21,638 nucleotides of DNA from an uncultured Lewinella sp. (lineage in GTDB: Bacteria; Bacteroidota; Bacteroidia; Chitinophagales; Saprospiraceae), in contig CALIGP010000314.1 of assembly GCA_938021455.1 (NCBI GenBank), positions 1 through 21,638 of the forward strand, read 5' to 3'. The notes beneath the pieces were generated by a model that saw nothing but the letters and a program-made list of their open reading frames with translations, made no database searches and was not told the origin of the DNA. This document shows positions 1 through 9,155 of this stretch, one piece after another; position 1 is the first letter of the stretch, and the number at the start of each line of letters is the position of its first letter. The position numbers and the translations under genes were made by a program.

Positions 1-167
1 TCCATACAGATCAAATCTCCGTATTCATAGGGACCAGGCTTAGGCATAACATTACTTGCTGTCTTCGTTAGAGCCAAATCAACCAGACAAGGGTCAAAAG
101 GACCAGACATTGCCGTAGCCGTACAGGCCGTTGCTTCCTGGAAGGCAGCAGAAACGTTGTAGAGATC
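1..167 (-). other. Out-of-frame continuation of the giant surface protein
   Basis: On the minus strand, codons starting at 167 stay open to the window edge for 55 residues. They read DLYNVSAAFQEATACTATAM, then a GPFDPC stretch, then VDLALTKTASNVMPKPGPYE, which looks like the start of a DUF11 repeat. The composition (acidic, Thr/Ala/Cys-rich) matches the upstream protein. The frame used up to 169 turns into an Arg/Leu-rich tail and stops at 68. Moving between frames needs a -1 shift, equal to one missing base near 168-170, for example in the short C run of the coding strand. No X-XXY-YYZ slippery heptamer is present there, so programmed shifting is unlikely. Confidence 0.8.
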
Positions 168-3100
168 GGTGCTGCTGCATCAAGTAACACATCAATGACC
201 GTTTCGCTACCCGCTAGTTCGCTAACGGTGAACGTGCTCATCGTACCGTTAAAGTCAATTTCAAGGATGTCGTTACCATCCCCAAACTGATCGTAGGTAT
301 AGGGGTTTCCGTCCCAGGTAGCAATCACCTGTACGCGACGAGCCAAAGCCCCCGTTCCATCAGGTACACATTCACTGACCAGGAGTTCGAGTTCTAGCGA
401 ACAATCAGGAATAAAGCCAGCATCGATGGTAAAGTCTTGTTCATCCAGCGGTAGGAATGTGGCGGGTGTTATCCCCGTTATCGGATCAGCGTCACTGTCA
501 TTTACATCATCTCCGGCAGCGTCATTCATGGTGAAGACGAAGCCGTTAGGCAAGATAAATTCTACGGCATAGTTTCCGGCGGGAAGCATATCAAAAAGAT
601 ACATTCCATCGGGGCCGGTCATTGTAGTACTGATAATCGCTCCGGTATTAGCATCAAGCAGGTTAACCGTAACCATTCCGATTCCAGGTTCCATCGGGTC
701 TTGTAGTCCATCCTCATTAAAGTCAAACCAAACGGTGTCACCAAGGGCAGTATTAGCACCTCCACAATTAATGGCAGTAAGATTAACCGAGTAGGTAGCC
801 GGACAGCCTCCGCCACCAATATCATAAGACAGTGTGTACACTTCAGAAGCGCTGACGTTATTAACCGTAGCGAATTTACCATCGGCAGAAACAGTAAGTC
901 CTGCTGAAGGTGACCAAACGAAATTGCTGGCGTTCGGATCATTTACCGTAGGTAAATCATATGGTGTCCCCATACAAGCCTGGACATTTATTACATCCAT
1001 TACGGCCGGTGCAATGGTTACACTTACGACTTGGTCGTCAAAACAAGGAGCATTCGATGTTCGCAGCGTGTACTGAAGCGTTATGGGTGCACCGGAATTA
1101 TTTGCCGGGGCGGTGAAAACAGTGGGAGTGTTTTCCGTATCTGAAAGATTACCAAGATCTGAGCCATTGACAGACAGCCATTCAGATTCATAGCCCGTTA
1201 CGGACATAGGACCAATGGTTACTTGTTCACCGCTACAGACGTCGAATTCTGTTTCGTAATCGAAGATGATTTCAGGGCGGAAAGTATTGGAAGATACTTC
1301 ATTACAAGTACAGGTAGTTTCCGGATTAAGAACACCAATTACCGTACAAATATTAGACGCGGGGAAAGTGGCCATATCACTGATCACGATCATTTGTCCT
1401 GGCCCAAGTGGCTGCGTAATAACGGTATCAAGTGAGAAAAGGTAGGTATCCGTTTCGTCATCAAAGCTACCGTTGTTATCGACGTCTTCGTAGATATCAA
1501 CCGTAATACTGTTTCCAGGATCAAGGGTAAAACCGAAATTGGTTAGCTTAACGGAGAAATCAGACGTAGCAGTCCCAGCTCCCGGGTCAAGTGTTATATC
1601 TCCATCAATGAAATCAAAATCATAATCGGGTTTTTGAATATTGACGGTCTGGAAGGCCTCACCTGACACCTCTGTTACGGAACAAATTTCGCCCATACAC
1701 TCCGCTTCAAAGCTGGTATAGGCTTCCAGTGCAATTTCGGTTTCTCCACAAAGCTGGGCAGCATCTACTGCCATTACATCAATATCGAAAGTAACCATAT
1801 CTCCACTTGTAAGCCCTACCAATAGCGGCCAAACGAGCGTTTGCTCTCCTTCTTCTCGGATTTCAGACGGATTGATTCCTGTCGGCGCATTAGTTCCAGG
1901 AACATAGGAGTCAGGAACGTATCTGAGCCCCTCCGGGAGTATTATTCTAACAGAATCAAGATTTGTAATTTCAGCTTCTCCAATAGTGATTTTGGCACTA
2001 GTGGTAGCAGCCTCCATATTACAGGCGTTAAGTTCCAATGCTGCTGGAGCGATTTCTAAATCCAAGCCAGGTTCCGAAGGTCTGAAAAGAACTCGTCCAG
2101 ATCGGCGGCGAACGGGTCGAATGGCTGCTCCACAACTATTTCTGGAGGTTAGGATAAACAAAGCTCTCCGTCCGGAAGCGGAACCACATTCGGTTAATGC
2201 GTTAAACTTGAACGAAACGGCACTATTGTCAGGGTCCTTCGAACCTACCAGTCCTTCCGTAGCAAGTACGTCATCATATTTTGATAAATTAATGATTAAC
2301 CTCCTAGCTGAAGGTCTAGCGGGGTCTCTAGTGACATTCACAAAACTACCACCAAGAGCAGGGCTAGGGTTTGCAAACATTAACGAACCTGTCTCGTAAG
2401 TTTGTCCCGCAGGTAAATCAATGATCAATTTCATATCCCTGACGTACCCCAAATCAGAACTAAGGATCTCAACCTCATAAGGCACCGGATCACAAAGGTC
2501 AATAATTCTATTTACTGCCGGTGCTGGTTCGTTGATAACCATCGAGACATTAGAATTTGCACTCGTTAGCATGATACTGGAAGGGTCAGTACAGGTAGCA
2601 TCATTAATCGTTTCCGGATAACCGCCACAGTCCCAACCGGCCACGAAGTCGATTGTCTCAGTAGCACAACTATTCTTAGTGAAAAAGACGTTTAGTAACC
2701 GCTCACTAACACCTGAGATATTCCCCAGTTCGTAAATACCAAACTGGTTCGGCAGTAATTCGTCGCCCGTATTTGCATCCTCTATCCTGGTAATAATTAC
2801 GGCACCGGTTGCCTGTGGGTACAGAAAAGCATTCTGAGCCGATGGTGTCTCAAGGTTCCTAACTCGGATGGCAGCCACGTCATTACCACTACAGAGACGG
2901 ATAACGTCTTGATCAGAAATAACAACCAATTGCGCTGCTCCCAAGTATTCAAAATCAAGCTCCTGCAAGTCATTGGCAATTTCGTCCGTACAGAAGATAT
3001 TCTCTTCAACGGATTCAAAAAATTGATAAGAGTAATCATACTCCCCTTCAATCGATTCGCAATTACCCTGAATACGAGGATACATATAGACCCGGTATCC

Positions 3101-5908
3101 TTCATCTGGTGGAATTTCCGCCAAGCCTAAACTACGGAGATAATCACCGACCAAAAAAGTTACCTCATCCCCGTTTACGGCAAAGTACTGAGCGGGTATG
3201 GATGGACTGGCAAGCCCCCTCGTATCAACGATACTGTTTGCCGGTGCAATTATTTGTTGTATCAAAATGTCCCATTCATCCAGGCGGAAGGCAAATTCAC
3301 TAGGCTTAGTGAATACCAGCCTATCGGGTAAGCCAAGCGGGCGTATTTCGTATGGGAATTCATCAATCCCAGCCCCACCAATATTTCGGTCATAGCGTAT
3401 TGTCCAGCTAGGTAAATCACAGGCACCAAAATCATCTTCGGAATTAGAAAATACCGTAGTGAAACCAATTTGGGTCATCTGACCAAGTAGGGGATTACAC
3501 TGAAAGACGCCACCTACGCCAAATTCATCATCCGACACATAAAAACGAGGTTCATAGTTAATGAGCCTAAACTGATCGGTAATAGCATCCTTTTCTGTAT
3601 ATACCAAACAGACCGCTACGCTATCGCCTTCTTCGAAAAGGAAATTAGTTGGCAGGCCACAACCAAAGTTGTTAAGCGCATCTCTCGAGTAGTCTACAAT
3701 AATCCGCATATTGGGATAATCTGGTGTAACCGGTACGGCGGTACACTCATAGAGGGTGTTCCCATCACTGGCATCGTAAATCGCAACGCGAGCGGAAAGC
3801 GGTGTGAAGTTTTGATGAATGAAGGGGAAGGTGACAAAACCGTGGGTAAAGTCCTGATCATCGTCTGCGTCCCGGACGATTCCCTCCAAGGTAGTTTTGA
3901 TGGTATCGCCAGGTAGAAAACGGTCCGTTTCAATGGTCATGGGGTCTACTGTCCCACTTGGAATTTGATCGTTATTATCGTCCGCGATTCCGAAATTGAT
4001 TCGTTCAATGGAAAGATTTGAGAACGTAATGCCATCACACTCACAGTTAGGGTCTGTTGGTGGACAAACCAACCGTAGTGGTAGATCTGACGGGTCCCAA
4101 ATTTTTTGAGTCGAACAAGATGCCGCACAAGTAGGATCGACGGTAAAATCGAACTGCGCATCAATCAATACGTCAAAATAAGCGTTACCACAAGCAGGTT
4201 CTGGCTTCTCGGAACAGTCTACAGTTATGCAAAAGTCAAACTGCCCGCCACCAGCGTAGTTGAAACCATTAGGCCTTCCCGTAGGAGCAAAGGTGACACG
4301 TAGTTCATCATCAGCCCCCGTACCGTTATCAATGTATTCTTCACTTTCTGCCGTAAAGGTCATCCCGTCACGATCGGACCAAACAAAAGAGCCAGGAACA
4401 TAATCTACGCCACAGGGTAAGTTAAAAACTGCTTCTAACTCTGCATCGGGATAAGCACCCGTCAACCAGTCCAACTGCATATTTGTGACAAAATAAGTCA
4501 CACACCCTTCTTCTTCAGAGAAAAGCGAGGTAGGCCCTTCGGGAAAACCCGTTATAAAAGCATCAAAGCGACCATTAGGGTCAATGTCTCTCCGATTGCC
4601 CAAATCATCTAAACAGCGATCAAAGACTGTTTCTAATCGGAATCGATGCCAATATTTATTGCGAATATCGCAGGAGTTGCAGTCACAGCTAGCTGTCAAC
4701 TGGTAGGTAACTAGTACACTTTCGCCCGGTAAAAGGTCAACATTGTCAATCGTCAAGCCAGCATCACGAACTCCCGGAGCCCGACAATCCGTGGCAATTG
4801 TAGTGAACCTAGTCGTACTGCTAACAGTAGAATTATCACTTTCTCTGACAATCATAATAGAACCAAGATCCAGTGCCATTCCTCTGCCACCGTTTCCGTC
4901 CGCAAAAATCCGGAAGTCAATGTTAAGCGCAGGTGCAGTGCCATCGTTGGTCAGTCTCATGGTAACTTCCGAAGGCTCATCAACGTAGCAAGCAGGTCGG
5001 GTACTAGAAACAACCTCCATCTCAATCCTTGGCGCTAACAGCGCAAAACTCACACCTGTGTCAATGTAATCACCTTGCGGTTTGTCTTGGCAATCCACGT
5101 CTCCCTGACAGCCAAACTGGGCCCGACGCATAATATCGTTCGGATCCAAAGTACACTCGACCGTTAGCCAGTTTTCTTCAGGGAAAATGGATTCTCCCCG
5201 ATCAAAGGTTTCTCCCAAACCGGCACTCAAAAGTGCCGCCGAAGTAATGGTATAGCAATCTTGTCCATTTGCCGAAAACGCAGGGCCGCCTGCAGTGATA
5301 TCCACCGTGCCTACTATAATGCTTTGGGTTTCGATGTACCCCAAATTATTACTTACGCAGTAAGTAACCTCTGAAAGTGAGCCGAAGCCATTATTCACCA
5401 CTCTGGGCGTTGCGGTAGTTAAAAGGCCAAGGTAGACCCCCATGATGGTTGGTGTGCTGGTCGGGATGGATAAATCAGCCGCCAAAATTTGCACAGCTTC
5501 ACTTTCAACCGTTCCAGTACCTCCATTAATAATATTAAGGATTAGCTCAAGATCATCTCCTGTAAAATCACAGCCCATTTGATAGTCGACCGTAAATACA
5601 ACCGATTCTCCTTCGTCAAGATCGCCAACACTTAATTGGCTTCCCGATAGCATGGCAGGTGCAGTAGCCGATAAGTAGGTGATTCCCGTAACATCTTCAA
5701 ACTCTGCAACAACGTCTTCAGCGTCATCATCAGAATTATTTGTAATCGTTATCGCGAGAGAGTTGACCGGCCCACATATACTGGACGCGTCAGGTACGGT
5801 TATCTCGACATCTAAATCCTGGGACATGAGCATTCCCGAAAACAGGAAAACAACCAAAGATACAGCAAGGAGCCTCCAAGGGCTTGGGGCAATGAACTTA
5901 AACTTCAT
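1..5908 (-). CDS. Giant secreted DUF11/SdrD_B-type surface protein, frameshifted, 3' end beyond window
   Basis: This is an exported, multi-domain cell-surface or adhesin-like protein. It begins with a signal peptide (basic MKFKFIAPSPWR, then a hydrophobic stretch, cleavage near SQ/DL around residue 30). About 1500 residues of repeated beta-rich, cysteine-containing modules follow, resembling DUF11/CARDB-type repeats with phrases such as LAITITNNSDDDAED and VTMRLTNDGTAPA. An Ig/PKD-like region spans about 1550-1715, and an SdrD_B domain (LGDTVWFDFNEDGLQDP) about 1720-1835. The first frame stops at 68, but its last 30 or so residues are basic and leucine-rich, unlike the rest. From position 167 down to 1 another frame gives a natural continuation. 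Either the gene carries a one-base deletion near 168 or the assembly has an error. A T9SS sorting domain would be expected beyond the window edge; this is inferred, not seen. No Shine-Dalgarno precedes the ATG. Confidence 0.85.
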
Positions 5909-6282
5909 GAAACTATGATTTTACAGAAACACAATGTCCTTCAAAGTTGAAGGGAGAAACAAGTAAATCCAGTATTCTTAAGTCGTTAGGTTCATTCTTA
6001 GCGAGAGAGAAAAAACAATTTTGCCTTTACGGACTTCAAGGCATGGATAAAACTTATAGACGTAAAGTGGATGACAAAGTTACATCGGAAAAAATTATTA
6101 ACCCGTGTCGAAACAAGAAAAAAAGCTACAAACTACTCATTACCAATGACTGAGCACGCTTTACCGGTGGCAAACCAGCTAGAATGGGTCCTTAAGCAAT
6201 TTAGTGCCCCGGTAAATATGAAAACTTAAGCATCAACTTGTTCCTTTATAACTCTACCTTACCACTAAACTTATATCCCTCT
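5909..6282. other. Non-coding spacer between divergent genes
   Basis: This AT-rich spacer separates the minus-strand giant protein gene from rsgA on the plus strand, so it should hold two divergent promoters. The only sizeable open frame, 5947-6153 plus, is a Lys-rich sequence without recognisable features, and I do not call it. A perfect palindrome lies at 5938-5953. The octamer CTTAAGCA occurs twice in direct orientation (6191-6198 and 6225-6232). TAAATATG at 6213-6220 is one base from the Bacteroidota -7 consensus TAnnTTTG, but it lacks a clear TTG upstream. I see nothing else in it. Confidence 0.6.
5938..5953. promoter_or_regulatory. Perfect palindrome 30 bp upstream of the giant protein start
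   Basis: CCTTCAA-AG-TTGAAGG has two perfect 7-base arms around a two-base centre. It lies 29 bases before the ATG at 5908 on the minus strand. The size and position would suit an operator for a dimeric regulator, or a small hairpin in the leader. The stem is short and no regulator is identified, so the function is unknown. Confidence 0.3.
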
Positions 6283-7257
6283 ATGCAAAAAGGAACCGTC
6301 ACCAAATCCACCGGATCCTGGTATGCTGTAAGGCTCGACGAGCCAAGTCCAAACGGAGATATTGAACTCCGTTGCCGGGTAGCTGGTAGGTTCAGGTTAG
6401 AGGACAAACACCTCACAAATCCCATTGCAGTCGGAGATCGGGTAGCGGTTGTGATTGAAGGAACCGGAGATGAAGAAACCGGAGCCATTCGCCAAATAGA
6501 AGACCGTAGTAACTACGTCGTCCGTCAAAGTCCACGCAAAAAGCATGAACTACACCTGCTGGCTTCAAACATTGATCAGGCGGTATTGATTGTAACCTTG
6601 GTTTACCCGGACGTAAAGCTGGGATTCATCGATCGGTTTCTACTGATGACGGAGCCATTCGGCATCCCCACTACCATTGTTTTCAACAAAGCAGACCTCC
6701 TGGAGGACGAAGACATGGAGACCTACGAAGTTATTGCTTCGATCTATCAAGACATTGGTTATGATGTATTACTCGTTTCCGCGGAGAAAGGAACCAACCT
6801 TGATCAGTTTAAGGATCTGCTGAAAGACAAGCGAAGCCTCCTTAGCGGGCAATCTGGCGTAGGGAAATCTACGCTAGTAAACGCCATTGCTCCGGAGCTG
6901 GACCTACGCACTGGAGAAATATCCGATTACACCGGCAAAGGAACCCATACTACAACCTTCGCCGAACTCTTCGACCTACCTTTTGGCGGCGAAATTATTG
7001 ACCCTCCGGGCATTAAAAATTTATCGTTCAACTACCTAAAACCCATCGAGATCGCCTACTACTACCGGGAGATCTTCGCCCTCAGCCCGGAGTGCCGTTT
7101 TGGCGGCACTTGCCTCCATAAAAACGAGCCCGGCTGCGCGGTCATCGCCTCCGTGGAAGCAGAGGATGATCAAGTGACCGATCTTCGCTATCACAGCTAC
7201 CTCACCCTGCTGGCTGAAACCGAAGGGCAGAACTACTGGGAACGTAAAAAAGTCTGA
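6283..7257 (+). CDS. rsgA: Small ribosomal subunit biogenesis GTPase RsgA
   Basis: RsgA is a circularly permuted GTPase that checks late 30S subunit maturation; 30S binding stimulates GTP hydrolysis. The 324-residue protein has an N-terminal OB-fold (about 1-75, MQKGTVTKSTGSWYAVR). Its G motifs come in permuted order: G4 NKAD (135-138), G5-like SAEKG (166-170), P-loop GQSGVGKST (189-197) and G3 DPPG (240-243). A C-terminal zinc-binding element follows, with Cys271, Cys277, His279 and Cys285. Length and motif order are typical of the family. I chose ATG 6283 because the family usually begins M(x)KGxVxKSTGSWY; an upstream in-frame TTG at 6238 would add 15 unconserved residues. A strong hairpin follows the stop directly. 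Confidence 0.96.
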   Translation: MQKGTVTKSTGSWYAVRLDEPSPNGDIELRCRVAGRFRLEDKHLTNPIAVGDRVAVVIEGTGDEETGAIRQIEDRSNYVVRQSPRKKHELHLLASNIDQAVLIVTLVYPDVKLGFIDRFLLMTEPFGIPTTIVFNKADLLEDEDMETYEVIASIYQDIGYDVLLVSAEKGTNLDQFKDLLKDKRSLLSGQSGVGKSTLVNAIAPELDLRTGEISDYTGKGTHTTTFAELFDLPFGGEIIDPPGIKNLSFNYLKPIEIAYYYREIFALSPECRFGGTCLHKNEPGCAVIASVEAEDDQVTDLRYHSYLTLLAETEGQNYWERKKV

Positions 7258-7283
7258 GGAGACGAGCAAAAGCTAGCGTCTCC
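7258..7283 (+). terminator. Hairpin directly after the rsgA stop codon
   Basis: GGAGACG (7258-7264) pairs perfectly with CGTCTCC (7277-7283). The inner segment AGC-AAAA-GCT extends the stem across a two-base bulge. It starts at the base after the rsgA TGA and lies before the 3' end of the convergent gene at 7350. No T-tract follows, so it may be a factor-dependent terminator, a 3'-protecting hairpin or a repeat copy. Its AGCGTCT word recurs in the spacer after lpxK. Confidence 0.55.
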
Positions 7284-7349
7284 CCAGAACCCTACCTGGC
7301 ACCTGCGTATCGCGCCCAAAAACTCTTCACTATTGAACTGAAGATGAGA

Positions 7350-7640
7350 CTAGTCTTGGTAAGAAATCTCTAGTGTACCGTTAATAACAAGTTTACGGCC
7401 CGCTTTCCGGGCTTCCATGAAGAAGTGACGTGCTTTCTGCTTTTCTTTAAGCAGCTCAGAGATACGGCCACTTAGTTCTTCGGTCTCACAATCACAGTCG
7501 CCAATGAGCTTCTGTAAACGCTGCACTTTGTGAAAATTGATCTTCTCACGAATCAGCGCATCAATGATGTCGTTGGCTTCAGAGGGCGTAAACTCTCCTT
7601 CGATCAGGTTTACTTTTTGGATTACTTCAGTGGATATCAT
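7350..7640 (-). CDS. Small helical hypothetical protein (96 aa)
   Basis: I do not recognise a named family. The 96-residue product is acidic at its N-terminus (LIEGEFTPSEANDIIDALI) and predicted almost wholly helical and soluble. Charged heptad-like stretches run through residues 30-80 (REKINFHKVQRLQKL, LSGRISELLKEKQKARHFF). Two cysteines sit close together (CDCE, about 49-52). It ends in a short strand-like LVINGTLEISYQD. There is no signal peptide or membrane segment. The ordered amphipathic pattern and clean ATG start support a real gene. It converges with rsgA and lies 63 bases downstream of another small minus-strand gene. Confidence 0.75.
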   Translation of the reverse strand: MISTEVIQKVNLIEGEFTPSEANDIIDALIREKINFHKVQRLQKLIGDCDCETEELSGRISELLKEKQKARHFFMEARKAGRKLVINGTLEISYQD

Positions 7641-7703
7641 AATTGAATTTATTTAATATTGATGATTGTTAAAAAGCTTTTTCGTTGTTGGCTCAGCGCC
7701 CTA

Positions 7704-7949
7704 CTATAAACTTCCCGCCCGTAGAAACAAAAGGGAAAGCAAAATGAGAGAACAAGTCATGATCTCCTTAAAAAAGAGCATACCATTAGCCGCTGACAAC
7801 AACAGTAGCCCAGCCAACCCCATCGGAACCAGGAAAAGGGCATACTTGCGGGAGTAGTCTTTCACGGACTTTCGCTGAAGCTCACCTGTTCTTCGACTTC
7901 TTGGCTTCTGATTGACTTTTTGATAAGAACGATTAGTGACTACAGACAT
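7704..7949 (-). CDS. Small two-helix membrane protein, hypothetical
   Basis: The 81-residue product has a strongly basic N-terminal half (residues 7-35, rich in Lys and Arg). Two hydrophobic segments follow: about 37-53 (YALFLVPMGLAGLLLLS) and about 58-76 (LFFKEIMTCSLILLSLLFL). By the positive-inside rule the basic tail should face the cytoplasm. I recognise no family. I prefer the ATG at 7949 to one at 7970, which would add MVAKHKS, because an A-rich stretch precedes it; both are possible. The gene is divergent from the LysR-type regulator, with under 90 bases between starts, making it a candidate regulatory target. That link rests on position only. Confidence 0.6.
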   Translation of the reverse strand: MSVVTNRSYQKVNQKPRSRRTGELQRKSVKDYSRKYALFLVPMGLAGLLLLSAANGMLFFKEIMTCSLILLSLLFLRAGSL

Positions 7950-8019
7950 ACTTTTATGTTTTGCTACCACAAATCTATGCGGGCTTTTAATAACTTTACA
8001 TTTATATTTTTAATACAAA

Positions 8020-8038
8020 CCATAATATAAATTTATGG
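8020..8038. promoter_or_regulatory. Dyad CCATAA-N7-TTATGG spanning the lysR start codon
   Basis: CCATAA (8020-8025) and TTATGG (8033-8038) form a perfect 6-base inverted repeat around TATAAAT, and the regulator's ATG (8035-8037) lies in the right arm. LysR-type proteins often bind interrupted dyads in the intergenic region shared with a divergent gene and repress their own gene. The site could be an autoregulatory operator or an RNA hairpin hiding the start. The region is very AT-rich, so chance is a real alternative. Confidence 0.3.
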
Positions 8039-8955
8039 ACTTCACTTTACGACAGCTCGCAATTTTCTTAAAAGTCGTTGAACATCAGAGTGTTACAAAG
8101 GCAGCTGAAGACTTGTTTTTATCTCAGCCAGCAGTTTCCATTCAGCTCAAAAAGCTACAAGATCAATTAGACATCCCCATCACGGAGGTCGTAGGCAGGC
8201 AGCTTTATGTCACCGATTTTGGGAAAGAGATTGCTAGCTCTGCAGAAAAAATTTTGGCAGAAGTCCAAGCCATTAGCTATCGCAGTAAGGCGTTTAAGGG
8301 CGAGCTTACGGGTAAGCTAAAGATATCCATTGCTTCCACCGGCAAATACGTAATGCCCTACTTCCTGGCAGATTTCATGGCCCAGCACCCTGCCGTTGAT
8401 CTGGCGATGGACGTAACCAATAAAATGCAGGTAATCCAGAGCTTGGAAGAGAATACGGTAGATTTTTCCCTGGTCTCCGTGCTACCCCAACAGCTTGATT
8501 TAAACCGGGTAGAATTAATGAGTAACAAGCTATTTCTGGTCGGTGCCACGGGCCGTAGTAAGCCCGGCACTTCAGCCCGAAAAATACTAGAACAACAGCC
8601 TCTTTTATTTCGCGAACAAGGCTCTGCTACCCGGGACGCCATGGAGCGCTTCCTGACGAGCAAAGATTTTTCCGGTGCTAAGAAAATAGAATTAACTTCC
8701 AATGAAGCCCTTAAACAAGCCGCTATCGCCGGGTTGGGTTATTCCATCATGCCATTGATCGGCATTAAGAACGAACTCAGGAACGGAGACCTGGAGATCA
8801 TTCCCTTTCGTGGCCTTCCCCTCGTTAGCCACTGGAACCTGGTGTGGCGAAAAAGCAAAAAACTATCTCCCGTTGCGGAAGCTTTCCTGGCTTATGTACA
8901 GGAAGAGAAAGCGCGCATCATCGAAGAAAAATTTGAGTGGTACGAGCAGTATTAG
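8035..8955 (+). CDS. LysR-type transcriptional regulator
   Basis: This is a 306-residue DNA-binding regulator of the LysR family. The N-terminal winged helix-turn-helix occupies about 1-60, with the typical recognition segment AAEDLFLSQPAVSIQLKKLQ. A linker helix covers about 62-85. The periplasmic-binding-protein-like effector domain spans about 90-295, beginning GKLKISIASTGKYVMPYFLA and containing LTSNEALKQAAIAGLGYSIM near 220-240, a common LysR pattern. Family members act as tetramers whose DNA bending responds to a small ligand; the ligand here cannot be read from sequence. The neighbouring divergent small membrane protein gene is the positional candidate target. Length is normal and nothing looks broken. 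Confidence 0.93.
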   Translation: MDFTLRQLAIFLKVVEHQSVTKAAEDLFLSQPAVSIQLKKLQDQLDIPITEVVGRQLYVTDFGKEIASSAEKILAEVQAISYRSKAFKGELTGKLKISIASTGKYVMPYFLADFMAQHPAVDLAMDVTNKMQVIQSLEENTVDFSLVSVLPQQLDLNRVELMSNKLFLVGATGRSKPGTSARKILEQQPLLFREQGSATRDAMERFLTSKDFSGAKKIELTSNEALKQAAIAGLGYSIMPLIGIKNELRNGDLEIIPFRGLPLVSHWNLVWRKSKKLSPVAEAFLAYVQEEKARIIEEKFEWYEQY

Positions 8956-9020
8956 GAAAGGAGCAGAAAAATCTGGCGCGGACGCAGGGGCAGGGGCAAA
9001 TTATTAGAAGCAATGATGTC

Positions 9021-9137
9021 TTAAAGCGTCAGTTTTGTCTCCAACTCAAGGGTGTTCATCGAAGAATCAAGCACTAAGCCAACCTCAGCCCCCTTCAACT
9101 TGTACTCCATCGTGCGGTAGCCCATCAAATATCGCAT
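9021..9137 (-). CDS. Possible 38-aa small ORF with strong Shine-Dalgarno, opposite the lpxK start
   Basis: On the minus strand AAGGAG lies nine bases before an ATG at 9137, opening 38 codons that end at 9021. The product starts MRYLMGYRTMEYKLKGAEVG and ends LELETKLTL, with protein-like codon usage (few rare codons, alternating polar and hydrophobic residues). I recognise no family. The frame stays open upstream to 9332, but that part is antisense to the conserved LpxK N-terminus and I treat it as a shadow. It could be a small protein, the tail of a decayed gene, or chance. A strong Shine-Dalgarno is unusual here, since the neighbouring genes lack one. Confidence 0.3.
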   Translation of the reverse strand: MRYLMGYRTMEYKLKGAEVGLVLDSSMNTLELETKLTL

Positions 9138-9155
9138 ACTCCATATCTCCTTCCC

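Noticed and set aside
140..175. Programmed ribosomal frameshift in the giant gene
   Set aside because: No slippery heptamer or obvious downstream stem at the junction; a single-base deletion is simpler.
1986..2399. 137-codon plus-strand open frame opposite the giant protein gene
   Set aside because: Low-complexity shadow of a continuous domain-bearing minus-strand frame.
5947..6153. 68-codon plus-strand ORF in the 5909-6282 spacer
   Set aside because: Lys/Ser-rich sequence with no domain, motif or ribosome signal, consistent with a chance frame in AT-rich DNA.
6238..6282. TTG start extending RsgA by 15 residues
   Set aside because: The extension is unlike RsgA N-termini, and ATG 6283 gives the family start exactly.
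7671..7682. AAAAAGCTTTTT palindrome between the two small minus-strand genes
   Set aside because: Only A-T pairs around a GC centre in an AT-rich spacer; too weak to call a terminator.
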